From Symsagittifera roscoffensis (Eukaryota > Xenacoelomorpha > Acoela > Convolutidae): 64,000 nt of DNA. This document shows positions 11,849-20,015 of this stretch, one piece after another. The DNA lies in NCBI RefSeq assembly GCF_963678635.1, contig NC_087070.1, forward strand, positions 8,094,539 to 8,158,538. Direction: 5' to 3'. A program made the translations under genes and the position numbers. Position 1 is the stretch's first letter, and the number at the start of each line of letters is the position of its first letter. A model generated the notes under the pieces. It searched no databases. It was given only the letters and a program-made list of their open reading frames with translations, and was not told where the DNA came from.

Positions 11849-13746
11849 TAAGTAAGTAAGTAAGTAAGAAGTAGGTATAGGGAGGGGGGGTTGTGGGGTG
11901 GGTGAAGAGATAAAGCTGGAACTGGACTTGCCTCCACCCGACTACGGCAGCTGTGAGCACTAGACTAATGAGAAAGGATGTGAAGAAGGGGGTGTTGAAG
12001 GTGAACTTGTCTATGGTATACAGCTCACTGGCATAGTCGTACTTCTGGAACACGTTCTTGTCGTGGTACTCTCGCACTGAGATGGAACAGCCGCGCTTCA
12101 TTCCAATTCCATTGGTGGAGATCGAGTTCACAAGGTCCACGTAGTGTATCGAGTAGTCCTAAAGCACAATTAAAACCAGGGGTGGATTTAAGAGGGAGCG
12201 AAGGGGGGGATTTATGAGCGGACCTTCTTCCTCAGGGATTCGACCCCCTCACCAACCAAAAGGTACCCCTTTGATATTTTTGTATGACATCAGTTTTGAG
12301 CACGCCAACCATGAAATTTTTCTAAAGGCGCCTTTGGCGTCAATATGTACTAAGTTGGAAGGTATCGCTCGCCGAAAAAGGCAATTTTTTGGTCACAATT
12401 TTCCCAAAACTGCCTAAAACTGGCCTGCTTTTTTTTCAAAATATTTATACTTTGGGGTGATTTGGGAGAGCTCAGAAAACAATTTGGTCGACCTAAAAAA
12501 ATCGATTAAATTTTTTTTGAAAATCCCATCAATATCCCCCCCCCCCTCCCCCCCTCGAGAGGGTTGAAAACCCTGGTTCCGCCCCAGATTTAAACAACAG
12601 CATTTAAGCTCCCCCTTTTATCTCCATAGTAACAAACTGTGAATTTAAAATCTGGGCCTAGTTCAATAGTATCAGCATAGCATTCCATTTTATCACCAAA
12701 TAGTTGACGATAAGTTCTGAAAGTGATGATATTCTAAATTTAGTTTCAAATTTAGTTTCTGAACCATCCATAGATGACCCCCGCCATGACACGTTCAAAA
12801 ACGGCTCTTTTCCAGTATAGCCCCCCAAGCAAATCATGATACCAATTTATTGTAAAATTGTAGTGTGGCTGGCTAAAGTTTTTTTTGCTACTAAACGAAG
12901 AAGGGAGGTAAAATCGGAAAGAGCTCAAAAATAACAAGAAAATTATAAATTCAGCAAGCTAGCTCTTTTTTCAAAAAAAAGCTCTTAGGTTTTCGTTAAA
13001 GCTCTTGTATTACCTTGGCTGTCATTTCGGGTAGAGTTGAGCAGGCCAGAAGTTCTGGGGGGTTGGCCCCTGCAACTGCCATATCCTCTATTACTGGCAA
13101 TTTACCTGTCTCGTAGTATTCCAGAGTCAAGTTTTGAAGTGACGGACCCCCTCGGTAATCGGTGTAAATTGTTAGCCCGAAGACGAAATTACCTGTACCC
13201 GTTTTCCTTTTCCCCTGTGAGTTTTTATAAGTAAAAATTTGGCTCTCAAAGTCCAATACTACAAAAACTGGCACACACATTATTAACTATTCTTGATTAT
13301 CCTACATCAACTTTAAATATGTGAATTTATGTAAGGGAAAAAGGAAAAGAGCCGTTGCCTGTCATCTGCATGTTAGTTGAAATGAAATTTGCGAACCCTA
13401 TTAGTGTTCCTATGCCCCCGAAAGTCCACAGACACGAGGATATTTGACCCAAACTATTGAGCATATTCGCCTCGAACTTTTGCCCAATCACCATTTCCAT
13501 GAACATAATAGGCCATACAACAAAAATCATGCTGAGAAAGGCAAAAACTATGTAAATATAACCATAATTTGCAATTCCCTCAATGTCATACATTAAGACG
13601 TGAAAATTTCCACAGCAAACTATCGATACGATTACAAACCGAATTTGATTTCTCCAAGCAAGGGTTGAAATTGACGGACATTTGTCAGACTTTTGGGTGA
13701 ATTTTATTCCCTCTGTGACATAAGACGAATCCGCTACAATGTCCAT
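1739..13746 (-). CDS. Divergent SLC6-like multi-pass transporter gene, six visible exons
   Basis: Exons in transcript order are 13746-13359, 13258-13014, 12158-11932, 10400-10253, 2561-2420 and 1925-1739. Every junction keeps reading phase (1, 0, 2, 0, 1), which supports a single gene. Exon 1 carries three hydrophobic segments; the second ends in PIMFMEMVIGQ, matching the SLC6 pattern P-x-F-x-E-x-x-x-GQ at the end of TM2, and a W-R-N-Q start precedes TM1. Later exons carry further membrane segments. SLC6 proteins are plasma-membrane sodium-coupled symporters of amines and amino acids. The usual NVWRFP motif of TM1 is not present, so transport by the canonical mechanism is doubtful. The start is the first ATG of the open frame at 13746; the 3' end may lie beyond 1739. 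The family call is inference from spaced motifs. Confidence 0.55.
2420..2561 (-). CDS. Transporter-like gene, exon 5
   Basis: The exon has acceptor TTTCCAG and donor GTATCC; its 142 bases give phase 0 to phase 1. It encodes MASELTAILDWNMKMVLLPG and then a hydrophobic SVTFSNCF...YFLASHM segment, roughly where SLC6 proteins have TM8. Joining to exon 6 produces NTFGQTV with no break. Confidence 0.5.
2571..3675 (+). pseudogene. Decayed coiled-coil ORF in intron, possible retroelement gag fossil
   Basis: This intronic stretch has no intact gene. Around 3205-3295 the plus strand still reads KISKISDQIHKTQIDTLEAQ and continues as an amphipathic coiled coil of the kind found at the N-terminus of many gag proteins. 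The Copia element at 3676 was inserted directly behind it. Family assignment is not possible; it could equally be a decayed host pseudogene. Confidence 0.3.
3676..3964 (+). repeat. Copia left LTR
   Basis: It begins TGTTGAGGTCAGACC and ends CTTAACA, giving the usual TG...CA termini. It is 289 bp and matches 8078-8298. Confidence 0.88.
3965..3978 (+). promoter_or_regulatory. Copia primer binding site, initiator-tRNA-Met anticodon-arm type
   Basis: GGTTATGGGCCCAG directly follows the left LTR. It is complementary to the anticodon arm of eukaryotic initiator tRNA-Met (CTGGGCCCATAACC), the half-tRNA priming known from Drosophila copia. Confidence 0.75.
4050..4883 (+). pseudogene. Copia gag region with CCHC zinc knuckle
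   Basis: The reading opens MDLKLAALSGKSENFPAW, the typical start of copia gag, where the F-x-x-W-S-x-K/F pattern recurs. A UBN2-like helical domain follows, with TVASLVDQLAKLRLGSEEDL near the middle. Near 4757-4800 it carries CYVCGQKGHMVKDC, a CCHC knuckle that binds element RNA. Part of a broken element. Confidence 0.85.
4975..5480 (+). pseudogene. Copia protease and linker region
   Basis: The retropepsin-like motif VDTGCTDYVV near 5000 is the aspartic protease active-site region. It is followed by GAG-pre-integrase-like text (NVLFVPSYSVSLMSVSSA), typical of copia polyproteins. This lies between gag and the integrase core in a broken element. Confidence 0.7.
5497..6192 (+). pseudogene. Copia integrase core region
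   Basis: DDE integrase landmarks are visible: VFSDIQGPF near the first aspartate, LRTDNGGEYSS at the second, and NTPQQNSVAERYNR with the glutamate. The C-terminal part GYDEESKAYLLMDLEARRVV is the usual copia post-core segment. Confidence 0.88.
6550..8070 (+). pseudogene. Copia reverse transcriptase and RNase H region
   Basis: The RVT_2-type reverse transcriptase is recognisable from EQFKARYVVKGFVRVEGLDF, MDVKSAFLNSPLAE, YGLRQAGRDW and the catalytic box VWVDDIIIG. The RNase H part begins near YGTADADWAG and continues to KDIDVKYHFVRERVE. Part of a broken element. Confidence 0.9.
8069..8298 (+). repeat. Copia polypurine tract and right LTR
   Basis: GAGTGGGGG at 8069-8077 is the polypurine tract. 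The LTR copy starts TGTTGAGGTCAGACC at 8078 and matches the left LTR for about 220 bp, to 8298. Confidence 0.85.
8385..9060. repeat. Diverged duplicate of the 10190-11500 segment, including a decayed exon copy
   Basis: Pieces at 8490-8556, 8570-8640, 8700-8880 and 8930-9030 match, in the same order, the transporter exon 4 region (10251-10330), its flank (10420-10500), one arm of the foldback element (10710-10880) and the sequence beyond the MITE (11365-11490). This copy lacks the hAT MITE found at 10931, so the duplication may predate that insertion. The exon copy (GGAGGCGGAATGAATCGTAA) no longer keeps an open frame with good splice sites. Confidence 0.6.
9061..9895 (+). pseudogene. Reverse transcriptase fossil, Copia-like
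   Basis: The longest remaining reading shows GLPSLHVDDMITGKHEF, matching the copia-type pattern G-x-x-x-x-HVDD-x-x-x-x-G-x-x-x-F around the RT catalytic aspartates. An upstream ...NYDQKTNLF and a downstream VFEFLKTTLNL are also at the expected spacing. It is an old broken scrap without visible LTRs, unrelated in sequence to the nearby Copia element. Confidence 0.5.
9896..10252. other. Intronic AT-rich DNA
   Basis: No gene or repeat is recognised between the RT fossil and exon 4 of the transporter-like gene. Confidence 0.5.
10253..10400 (-). CDS. Transporter-like gene, exon 4
   Basis: The exon has acceptor TTCTCCAG and donor GTGAGC. It reads YNVLEMLFHQSMLTCLAGFG, then AWLFGYVSLYSSLGNMFL and a proline-rich loop. 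The spacing of FHQS and the later S-L-Y-S-S-L resembles the SLC6 TM6-TM7 region, where Q-x-F-F-S-L and A-S-Y-N occur. The first base completes an AGG codon with exon 3. Confidence 0.6.
10503..10812. repeat. Foldback (long palindromic) MITE-like element
   Basis: Arms of about 120 bp face each other: TTATTGGAGATAAAAATTGT near 10512 and its near reverse complement near 10790, then GTGAAATGCCAA against TTGGCATTTCAC, with further complementarity towards the centre. A single arm survives in the duplicate near 8700-8790. The family is not identified. Confidence 0.7.
10931..11361 (+). mobile_element. hAT-type MITE, copy 1
   Basis: Termini are CAGGGGCGGATTTAG and ATCCGCCCCTG. The flanking 8-bp duplication GTTTTGGG (10923-10930 and 11362-11369) is perfect. 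8-bp TSDs and CAGGGG-type ends are characteristic of hAT transposons. The element is 431 bp with no coding capacity and contains GGCGCCTTTGGCGCC and GGGGACCGCGCGCC motifs shared by the other copies. Confidence 0.85.
11370..11772. other. Intronic AT-rich DNA
   Basis: No gene is recognised. Part of it (11365-11490) matches the duplicate at 8930-9030. An imperfect inverted repeat around 11395-11450 (TAAATAAAATCAACAAAATT against its complement) is visible. Confidence 0.5.
11773..11868. repeat. GC/GT dinucleotide microsatellite followed by (TAAG)n
   Basis: A short GC run passes into about 70 bases of GT repeats, then about five TAAG or AGTA units. It lies in the intron between exons 3 and 4 of the transporter-like gene. 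Confidence 0.95.
11932..12158 (-). CDS. Transporter-like gene, exon 3
   Basis: The acceptor is TGCTTTAG. The donor reads GGAG|GCAAGT, the preferred form of a GC-AG intron; it leaves phase 2, exactly what exon 4 needs, while the nearby GTCCAG would not. The exon encodes DYSIHYVDLVNSISTNGIGM, a cysteine-containing loop and the hydrophobic FFTSFLISLVLTAAVVGW. Confidence 0.6.
12177..12587 (+). mobile_element. hAT-type MITE, copy 2
   Basis: It has the same family ends (CAGGGGTGGATTTAAG at the left, TTCCGCCCCAG at the right) and the same internal landmarks as copy 1. The flanking 8-mers ATTAAAAC and ATTTAAAC agree at seven of eight positions. The left end lies only 18 bp upstream of exon 3 on the gene strand. 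Confidence 0.75.
12596..13013. other. Intronic AT-rich DNA
   Basis: This is intron between exons 2 and 3 of the transporter-like gene; nothing recognisable is seen. Confidence 0.5.
13014..13258 (-). CDS. Transporter-like gene, exon 2
   Basis: The acceptor is TTTTTGTAG and the donor AAG|GTAATA; the exon enters at phase 1 and leaves at phase 0. The encoded segment is mostly hydrophilic (LDFESQIFTYKNSQGKRKTG, then NLTLEYYETGKLPVIEDMA) with one N-x-T sequon. It is placed where SLC6 proteins have the large extracellular loop 2. A second possible acceptor lies 13 bases upstream and would give a slightly longer exon. Confidence 0.5.
13359..13746 (-). CDS. Transporter-like gene, exon 1
   Basis: The open frame starts MDIVADSSYVTEGIKFTQKS and has three hydrophobic segments: WRNQIRFVIVSIVCCGNFHV, then YGYIYIVFAFLSMIFVVW with PIMFMEMVIGQ, then SCLWTFGGIGTLIGFANFIS. 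This is the SLC6 TM1-TM3 layout. The only phase-compatible donor is ACAG|GCAACG, a second GC-type donor; the resulting intron is about 100 bp. Confidence 0.6.
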
Positions 13747-14723
13747 TTTTGAAATGACACGTGATAAACAGCTTCGATGTTAGTTTTAACAATTCGCTTG
13801 GCATAAAATTTTTCTTCAACTAGTTTTTCTCTTCGTTTTTTGATGAACAAAACCTGACGTTAATTAGTTCACAAAAATCATGTTTCCCGATACAACGAAA
13901 ACTTGATCAAAATCCTAAAGTCAAGCTTATAGAGGGATAGCCGATTTAAATGCCTAAAAAGCAGCCCAAATTTCAACGTAGGGTCTAGAATGCGGAGAAA
14001 AATTTTTTGGTGGCCTAATTTTTTGGGCAACAAAAGTTGATTTTTGAGATTTTCAGATCTCTCCTATTACACGATAAATTACATCATTGCAATTTTTCTT
14101 ACTAAAAATTGATTTTGACTTAACAAACGGCTTTAACTATTGGTATTTAGATACGACACGCCGCAAAAAAAGCTAAAACACGGAGTGCGGTCAAAAATTA
14201 GACAACCTTTATTTCATACTGGCCAAAAGTAGACAAATACAAGTATTGACCAATCAGAATGGAGATAAAAAACAAATGCGTGGAAGAATAAAAAAAAATT
14301 TTTTTTTTCTCATACATTTCTTCAATTTTGATTGGTTAATTCAGTACCTGTCCTTTTAATGACGGGTTTGCTTTATGGTTCTACTTTCTACTTATCCCTT
14401 AAAGACATATAATAATTAGACAGATAATCCGTGGAAAGCCCTTCAATTTATTTGTATTTGACGAGAGGATCACAGCTTGAAGTTTTCGTTTGTCGGTGGC
14501 TGCTTTTTGGCTGCGTTTGTCGAAAGCTCATAATTTTGATCACAAGTATTTTTAGCGGATAACTTAAACAGCAACAGCATTTCTAAAAAATTGCCATATT
14601 TTAGTTTTTTCACTTTTTAGTTTTTTCCCTTGTTCCCTTGATATTCCCTGCACGCACTGCTCATTAACAGAGAACATTTTGATCGGTTCCCAGGAAAAAA
14701 AAGGATAGAGCAATCATGTACCA
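13747..14723. other. Intergenic stretch upstream of the transporter-like gene
   Basis: AT-rich, with no gene recognised. It presumably contains the promoter of the minus-strand gene, but no clear TATA or initiator element can be singled out. Confidence 0.5.
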
Positions 14724-14887
14724 CCCGGGTCGAGGTCCCAGACTCATGTCCAGACTTACGCGACAAAATTTTGGCATGTCCAGACTTTCCAGACTCAAAC
14801 TCTAGTTGCGACTACGGAATTTGGGTCTAAATCCGGATGTGGCGCGACCCTAAAAGTCTGGACATGAGTCTGGGACCTCGACCCGGG
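14724..14887. mobile_element. 164-bp palindromic MITE-like element with 34-bp perfect inverted ends
   Basis: The left arm 14724-14757 starts CCCGGGTCGAGGTCCCAGAC and is the exact reverse complement of 14854-14887. The centre contains a further copy of CATGTCCAGACTT. No convincing target duplication was found, so the transposon class is unknown; a palindromic regulatory or hairpin structure is an alternative. Confidence 0.75.
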
Positions 14888-14943
14888 CAACTGTTTTTCA
14901 CCCTGAAGTTTGGTATACTTTCTTTTGCCTGATTTGGTTCTAA

Positions 14944-15378
14944 ATGAGAAAATTCTTAATTTATAGTAATGTATGGCACATAGATGGAACGTTCATGGCT
15001 TGCCCAACATGCCCTTACCACGTATATGCCAATCATACGTCAGTGAATACACAAACTGTACCAATAGCTTTCTTTTCATTTCAAACAAGAGCAAATAGGC
15101 GCATAATTATGCCATCTTCAATCTGCGCATTAATCCATTTGAATGAAATTTATCCAGGGTTAGAGCCTTTGCACATTGTTGTGGGTTTTGAAAAAGCCTC
15201 TAAATGTCTTCAGTGTTTTTGCGGGTGTACCAATAGAAGATGTTATTTTTGCTTCTCACTCGGGCCAGCTGGAGCAAAATTTTTGGCCTGGCTCCTAGAG
15301 CAGATCAAAATTGAGTATTTCGCTGAATTTTTTTTGTCGCCTTTGCGCTCATACCGAAAATATATGTATATAATTTGA
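14944..15378 (+). pseudogene. MULE-type transposase fragment
   Basis: The frame reads VWHIDGTFMACPTCPYHVYA and continues to TVPIAFFSFQTRANR. This matches the MULE transposase start (DGTF, then P-[VI]-x-[FY]-A/F). A later LHIVVGFEKASK sits at the place of the second catalytic motif, normally DFE, so that aspartate appears replaced by glycine. Only about 140 residues of a domain usually within a protein of 500 or more remain, and no terminal repeats were recognised. Plain DNA-transposon remnant. Confidence 0.5.
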
Positions 15379-15900
15379 CTCTCAATGCCCTATGCGTTTA
15401 TTTTTTTTTTAAATAAGAAGATTCCTGATTGATGAAAAATGTGGACTACTTTGAGTCAACTTGGGATGATCCGTAGAGTGGCTGAACTGTTGGTTCTCTC
15501 CATCTATGTAGACTCAATTTGAAACAAGGATAGCAGCTTGCCGCGCAAGTAGCACAGATTGCTCCGACCATATACATTAAAAAAAAAGAAACAAAATCTT
15601 CGTTAGTTTTCATCAAATTAGTGTAATTTTAGGTGGATCGAGAGAACTTTTAGATCGCGTAGAGAAGTAATGAAAAAGGTAGGATCGACAATTTTTGTTT
15701 TCAAAAAATGAATACCAAAAAAAATAATTTTCTTTAAAATTTTTTCTTATTTTTTGTACAATAGTTTTAATTTTCTTTTGAAAATCTAATGCCAAATAAG
15801 TCTGAAAAAGCATTCAATATTAGTTTTCTTGATAGTAAAATCAAATTTTGTGAGCCTAACATTATAAAAAAGTAGCTAATTTCCAGATAACGACGTTACT
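15379..15900. other. Intergenic AT-rich DNA
   Basis: No gene recognised between the MULE fragment and the Polinton target duplication. Confidence 0.5.
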
Positions 15901-15906
15901 CAATCG
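15901..15906. repeat. Polinton target-site duplication, left
   Basis: CAATCG is identical to 36435-36440, immediately outside the matching element termini. Confidence 0.9.
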
Positions 15907-16195
15907 AGTAGTATATGTGTCAGGTGATCAGGGGGGGGGGGGGTATCCGGTCAGCCAGGGGGGGGGGGGTATCCGGTCAGCCAAGGGGGGGGGGGGGGGT
16001 ATCCGGTCAGCCAGGAGGGGGGGGGGGGGTATCCGGGCAGCCAGCTATGTATTAAGATTGGGTATAGAGTCTACAATATATTAAGGTAAGGAATACGAAT
16101 GGTAAGGTTTCAGTGTGATGGTAAGAGAAAGAAAAACGTAATTTTTTTGGTTTTGTCTAATTTTTTCGCAAAAATTTCGGCGCCCGTTACCTAAT
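15907..16195 (+). repeat. Polinton left terminal inverted repeat
   Basis: It is imperfectly complementary to 36225-36434: AGTAGTATATGTGT, AGGTGATCAGGGG, then AGCTATGTATTAAGATTGGG and TAGAGTCTACAAT. The left copy is longer in its outer part because of a poly-G repeat array. Confidence 0.88.
15931..16043 (+). repeat. Four-copy poly-G / TATCCGGTCAGCCA tandem array
   Basis: Each unit is a run of about 10-15 G residues followed by TATCCGGTCAGCCA (the last copy GGGCAGCCA). The right terminal repeat carries this 14-mer only in partial form (GGCTGACCGGATA) and one C-run, so the array arose on the left side only. Confidence 0.9.
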
Positions 16196-16589
16196 TGTTG
16201 AATATCAAAGTTTAATTACGATTAGGTTGTGTAATGAAGGGCTTTTAATTAGTTTTTTGATATAGGGTAAGTCGATGGTAAGAGTTTTTTGGGTAAAAAC
16301 TTGGAATTTTTATGAAAATGTTTTCAAAAAAGTTCAAAAGTTTAATTTGATCTAATAAAAATTTTTTAGATAATTTTACTTTCTATCTAATTGAAACAAT
16401 TTTGAAATCTACAGAGACTTCAAAAAAAGTCAAGTTTTTTGAGAAAAACGTTTAAATTACAAAGAAAGTATATAAATCGCTGCATTGTATATTAAGTTTA
16501 CCGCAATAATTTACGCTTACAAATGAAAAAACTATAAATTTACGTAAAATTACTTATAAAATTCAACACATGCACCTCATGAATATTAT

Positions 16590-16937
16590 TCAAGTTTGTC
16601 TGGTAGAATTTAAAAAGAAGAAATGCTGAATAAATTGTGTAAAATCCACACAAATTATCATTTTTTTGTAGCTTTCGAGGAACCATTCGCCGATACTTTT
16701 TGTTAGAAAGGAATAAGTTGTTCTTTTCCGACCTAAAGAATCAGCAAAATAGTAAGTTTTATCCAGTCGAGCCATCATGATCCAGTGCTCCCCTCTATCA
16801 TTGCTTGGAGCTGAGTTAACAATTGCAAAAGAGTATTTTGTTAGTTGAGGTACTTTATCAGAGGGGTAAGATCCCATGTACTTGAACCTGAGTTCAGGAA
16901 TTCTTTCAATAATTTGCAGAAGTAAAAATTTATCCAT
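16590..16937 (-). pseudogene. Polinton adenain-like cysteine protease region
   Basis: NDRGEHWIMMARLDKTYYFA followed by DSLGR matches the adenovirus protease family around the catalytic histidine (G-x-HW) and the downstream acidic residue. In adenoviruses this protease matures capsid and core proteins. It is the left-most gene of the element, next to the capsid genes. Confidence 0.75.
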
Positions 16938-17027
16938 TTTCGCAAATGTGAGCTGATTTACATCTAAAACAAAGAAATAGAAAGTATGATATTGAAATTT
17001 AGGATGGAAAATACTAAAGTTATTGAC

Positions 17028-17324
17028 TTACTCGCATTTAGGTACTGAATCAACAAAGTCCCATACACAAAACTTGTGAACTGGACAAAATTTGTTGAAC
17101 ACTGATTTAAAGTCTAGGTTGAAGAAATGTCTTGGGTTTTCAATTAAACAGCATTCATTAGCTGCTTTTTCTGGAGATATAGGTCTGAAGAAAAACAAAA
17201 TATATAGTACAGAGACAATCACAATGAAAAGTCCCAAAAAAGCTACAATATTTTTATAGGAACCTGAAAACTCAAAAAGACTAAACCTTTTTAGCGACTG
17301 TTCCGAATTTGTCAATTTGAACAT
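17028..17324 (-). pseudogene. Polinton small membrane protein, cysteine-rich
   Basis: About 98 residues with one strong membrane segment (IVAFLGLFIVIVSVLYILFF) and a cysteine-rich C-terminal part (CPVHKFCVWDF). It lies between the protease and the major capsid gene. No family is recognised; a minor virion or membrane-active role would be inference only. Confidence 0.4.
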
Positions 17325-18602
17325 TTGATAGTCTTTCTCCCAAGACTATCACTTCCGTTACTTGCTCCAAGGGAAACTGAAAAAACATTTCTAATCTTAA
17401 GCTTTCTTCACTAAGTTCTGGATAATGCAAGTGTTCAGCGGCATCCTGTAGTGAAGTCAAGTCGAAAACTAGAATATAGTGATTTTGAATATCTTCTAAA
17501 GGAAGAGCTGGAAAATCTTCGTTAAACTGCATTGCTTTCATTGTTGTAACATAGGGTCGACAAGGAGAAGTTGTATCTAATGAAATAATTGCTCTTCCAC
17601 CCCGAATAATTCTAAGCTCTCTCGATTGAAATTGTTGATAATTGAACGGATTTTCATGAAAAAGAACCTGCAACAGCTGAATTTGTATTCATTGCAACAG
17701 CTACTCTTCTTATTGGAGCGTTATTGAATATATTTTCTTGTATGAATTGGTTTTGACGAGATGGAATGATACAGGTTCTTGCTATAGTTTCCATGGAATT
17801 GTATTGAGCAGGTTTTTTTTGCCAGATTCCATTGCAAGTTTTGATGATTAGGTTCAGCAACTAAAATTCTTCTAGTAAACAACAAACAATCAACTACTTT
17901 CAGACTGACATTTGGATTATCAGATAACATGTAAAAATTAGGTCTAGCTCGAATAAGTTTAATTCGAACTTTGGTATTTGGTAGCAACAGTTTTTCGCAA
18001 GTAAACAAATCAATGGCGAGCCTCCCATAGAGTGAAAAAGTTATCCCTGTTCCCAAGGAGTTTGCTTTATCAGTGAATGGATACATATCAAATGCATCAG
18101 GATTTTCTTCAAAACTGTATCCATGACAAGCAAGAATTCCTTTATTACTCACTGCTGACGAGTTGAATTCGTTCGATATCTGTGCCTTATGAGGATATAA
18201 TCCATTGGCATTGTAAACCATTGTATTGTTAAAATAAACTTCACAGTTCGAGAATAGAGAATGTAGTAGATTGTTTACATAAGTTAAGTAAGTTTGTGGT
18301 TCCTCATCTGAATCTTCCTCCGATTTTGCTTTATGTTCTGCTTTTTCTTTTTTGAAAGCATCAAACAATCTTCCTTTAAATAATTGAAGCTTTAAGCTAA
18401 GATGGGTATCACGCATATCCAAGTAGAGGTTACGATCCGTTTCAAATTCACACTCAATACTGCTTTCATTCAGAGAAGTACTGGGGAATACTTCTTGTGT
18501 GTAAGATGACATAATTGTTTCCAAAACTGGGACTTTATCAAAAATCTCCAATGAAGAATTTGTAAAAGCCCCGTACCGAAAATGGCTTTGGTTTACACTC
18601 AT
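17281..18602 (-). pseudogene. Polinton major capsid protein region (double jelly-roll type)
   Basis: The region starts MSVNQSHFRYGAFTNSSLEI and includes YNANGLYPHKAQISNEFNSS and LYGRLAIDLFTCEKLLLPNT. These are the conserved blocks of the Polinton capsid family related to C. elegans F54H12.2. An acidic, lysine-rich insert (EEDSDEEPQ) lies between the first blocks. Part of a broken element. Confidence 0.78.
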
Positions 18603-18967
18603 TTTATATTGTCAAAAATGTCTTTGCGAGAGCGACTGTTTTTCGATCTACTTTTTCGAGAAATGGATCTGGTTCTAGCTGTTCTACGCTTAGATTTCTT
18701 TTTTCCACCTCCCAATTGTTTCCGAATTGTTTTTGTTCCCACATCTTTTGCAAATGTTTTGAGTTTTTTACGTCCACTAACAACTTCCCCAATCTCTGGA
18801 GCAGCGATTTCAAACAAATCTGCCCCAATTCTTTTCGCAGCTGGGACTATATATTTTTTAATAAAGGGGATTGCAGTTCTCCCAAGAGTTTGTGCAAGAG
18901 CTCCAAAACCTCTTCCACGCTGTCTTGCTGGAAAAATAGGGAAATCAGCTGAGTTTTGAGCAACCAT
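18599..18967 (-). pseudogene. Polinton basic minor virion-like protein
   Basis: An N-terminal block RQRGRGFGALAQTLGRTAIP is followed by an amphipathic helix region, then a strongly basic tail rich in KKKSKRRTARTRS. Polintons usually carry such a small basic protein next to the capsid gene, compared with adenovirus core or protein VI/X-like products. It abuts the major capsid region and is on the same strand. Confidence 0.6.
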
Positions 18968-18984
18968 TCCGTATGAAGTTTAAT

Positions 18985-19490
18985 TTAAAAAAGATTATTC
19001 GAAATCTTGCGGAACAAGAGAAAGACTCGAGTGATTCCTACGGACACAAAAGGAACTTTTTCGCCTGTACTATCTCTTAGTTCTATTTTGATACTATGGA
19101 AAGAATTTTTCAACAGCTTTTTAAACTGTAAATTTGTAAAGGATTGATAATTGATGTACTGTCCTGTAGAAATTATATCTCCACTCTTCACTTTGGAGAT
19201 AAATGGAATACAACGCAATAAGGGAGTTTTTGTAGCACCAACTATGTTATATTCTATAAAATCACTGTATATCATTAGGGAAGGTATTCTTATAATGTCG
19301 TAAGAATACTGAGGATAATGTGGACTTTTTCCTTTCATTATAACCCCTGTTTGATTTTGTTCTAAATCACAACCAAAAATGTGGCTCAAATCAGCACTCT
19401 GAATTATAAACACTGATTGACTCTCAGGTAAATGAACAGCAACTTTTTGTGTAATTTTATCTACTGATACATAGATTCCGTAATATTCAA
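18985..19490 (-). pseudogene. Polinton penton-like minor capsid protein, C-terminal region
   Basis: It reads YSDFIEYNIVGATKTPLLRC, then GQYINYQSF and IKIELRDSTGEKVPFVSVGI. This is the block order of a conserved Polinton capsid-side protein (V-G-x-x-x-x-P-L-L-R-x-I-P, then D-x-T-G-x-x-V-P-F). It may correspond to the single jelly-roll minor capsid (penton) protein. Assignment as penton is inference. Confidence 0.55.
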
Positions 19491-19619
19491 AAACTCAGAC
19501 TCTTGGATCAGCTTTTTTGGAAAGGATTCGAAAAGTTCAAAACTCAAAGTATGAGACTGACTTGTTGAAAATTGTTGATTGTTTTATTGATGGTTTTGGT
19601 ACCGTAAATAGTGAGCGTA

Positions 19620-19975
19620 TCAATTTTTTCTATTAATAATTGAATATATGTTAATAAAAATATTGTCAAATTTGTTTTTATTTATATCAAGAGTTTTTTC
19701 GCAAGATGCAAACTTTGGTTTGATTTTTTCAACACGTCTTTTTGGTACAATCTTTCTTCTCTCCTCAGAACTTTCTCTTCCATCTACGAATGTAAACTTT
19801 CCCTCTGTAACATTTTGATACAAAGAAGGGTATGATATTTCTGAAATAGCAACCTACCATTCTCCTTTCAAATGTATTTGTTCAGGTAGAAAATTTGTAA
19901 AAGAACTAAGACTATTATTCGGATAACAATTAAAAGAAGCGTTGGAAACCAACTCAATAGTGAAAGAATCCATGA
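19620..19975 (-). pseudogene. Penton-like protein N-terminal region, unit A
   Basis: It matches 24445-24798. The recognisable pattern is S-N-x-S-x-x-x-x-P-N-N-S-L-S-S-F-T-x-x-L-P-E followed by ISYPSLYQNV. This is the usual beginning of the conserved Polinton minor capsid protein. Confidence 0.5.
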
Positions 19976-20015
19976 CAACTGATCGGTAAAAATTTAGTTT
20001 AAAAATGATTTACTT

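Noticed and set aside
11624-12140. Open frames across the GT repeat
   Set aside because: They run through a microsatellite (poly Cys-Val or His-Thr); only the part within exon 3 is supported.
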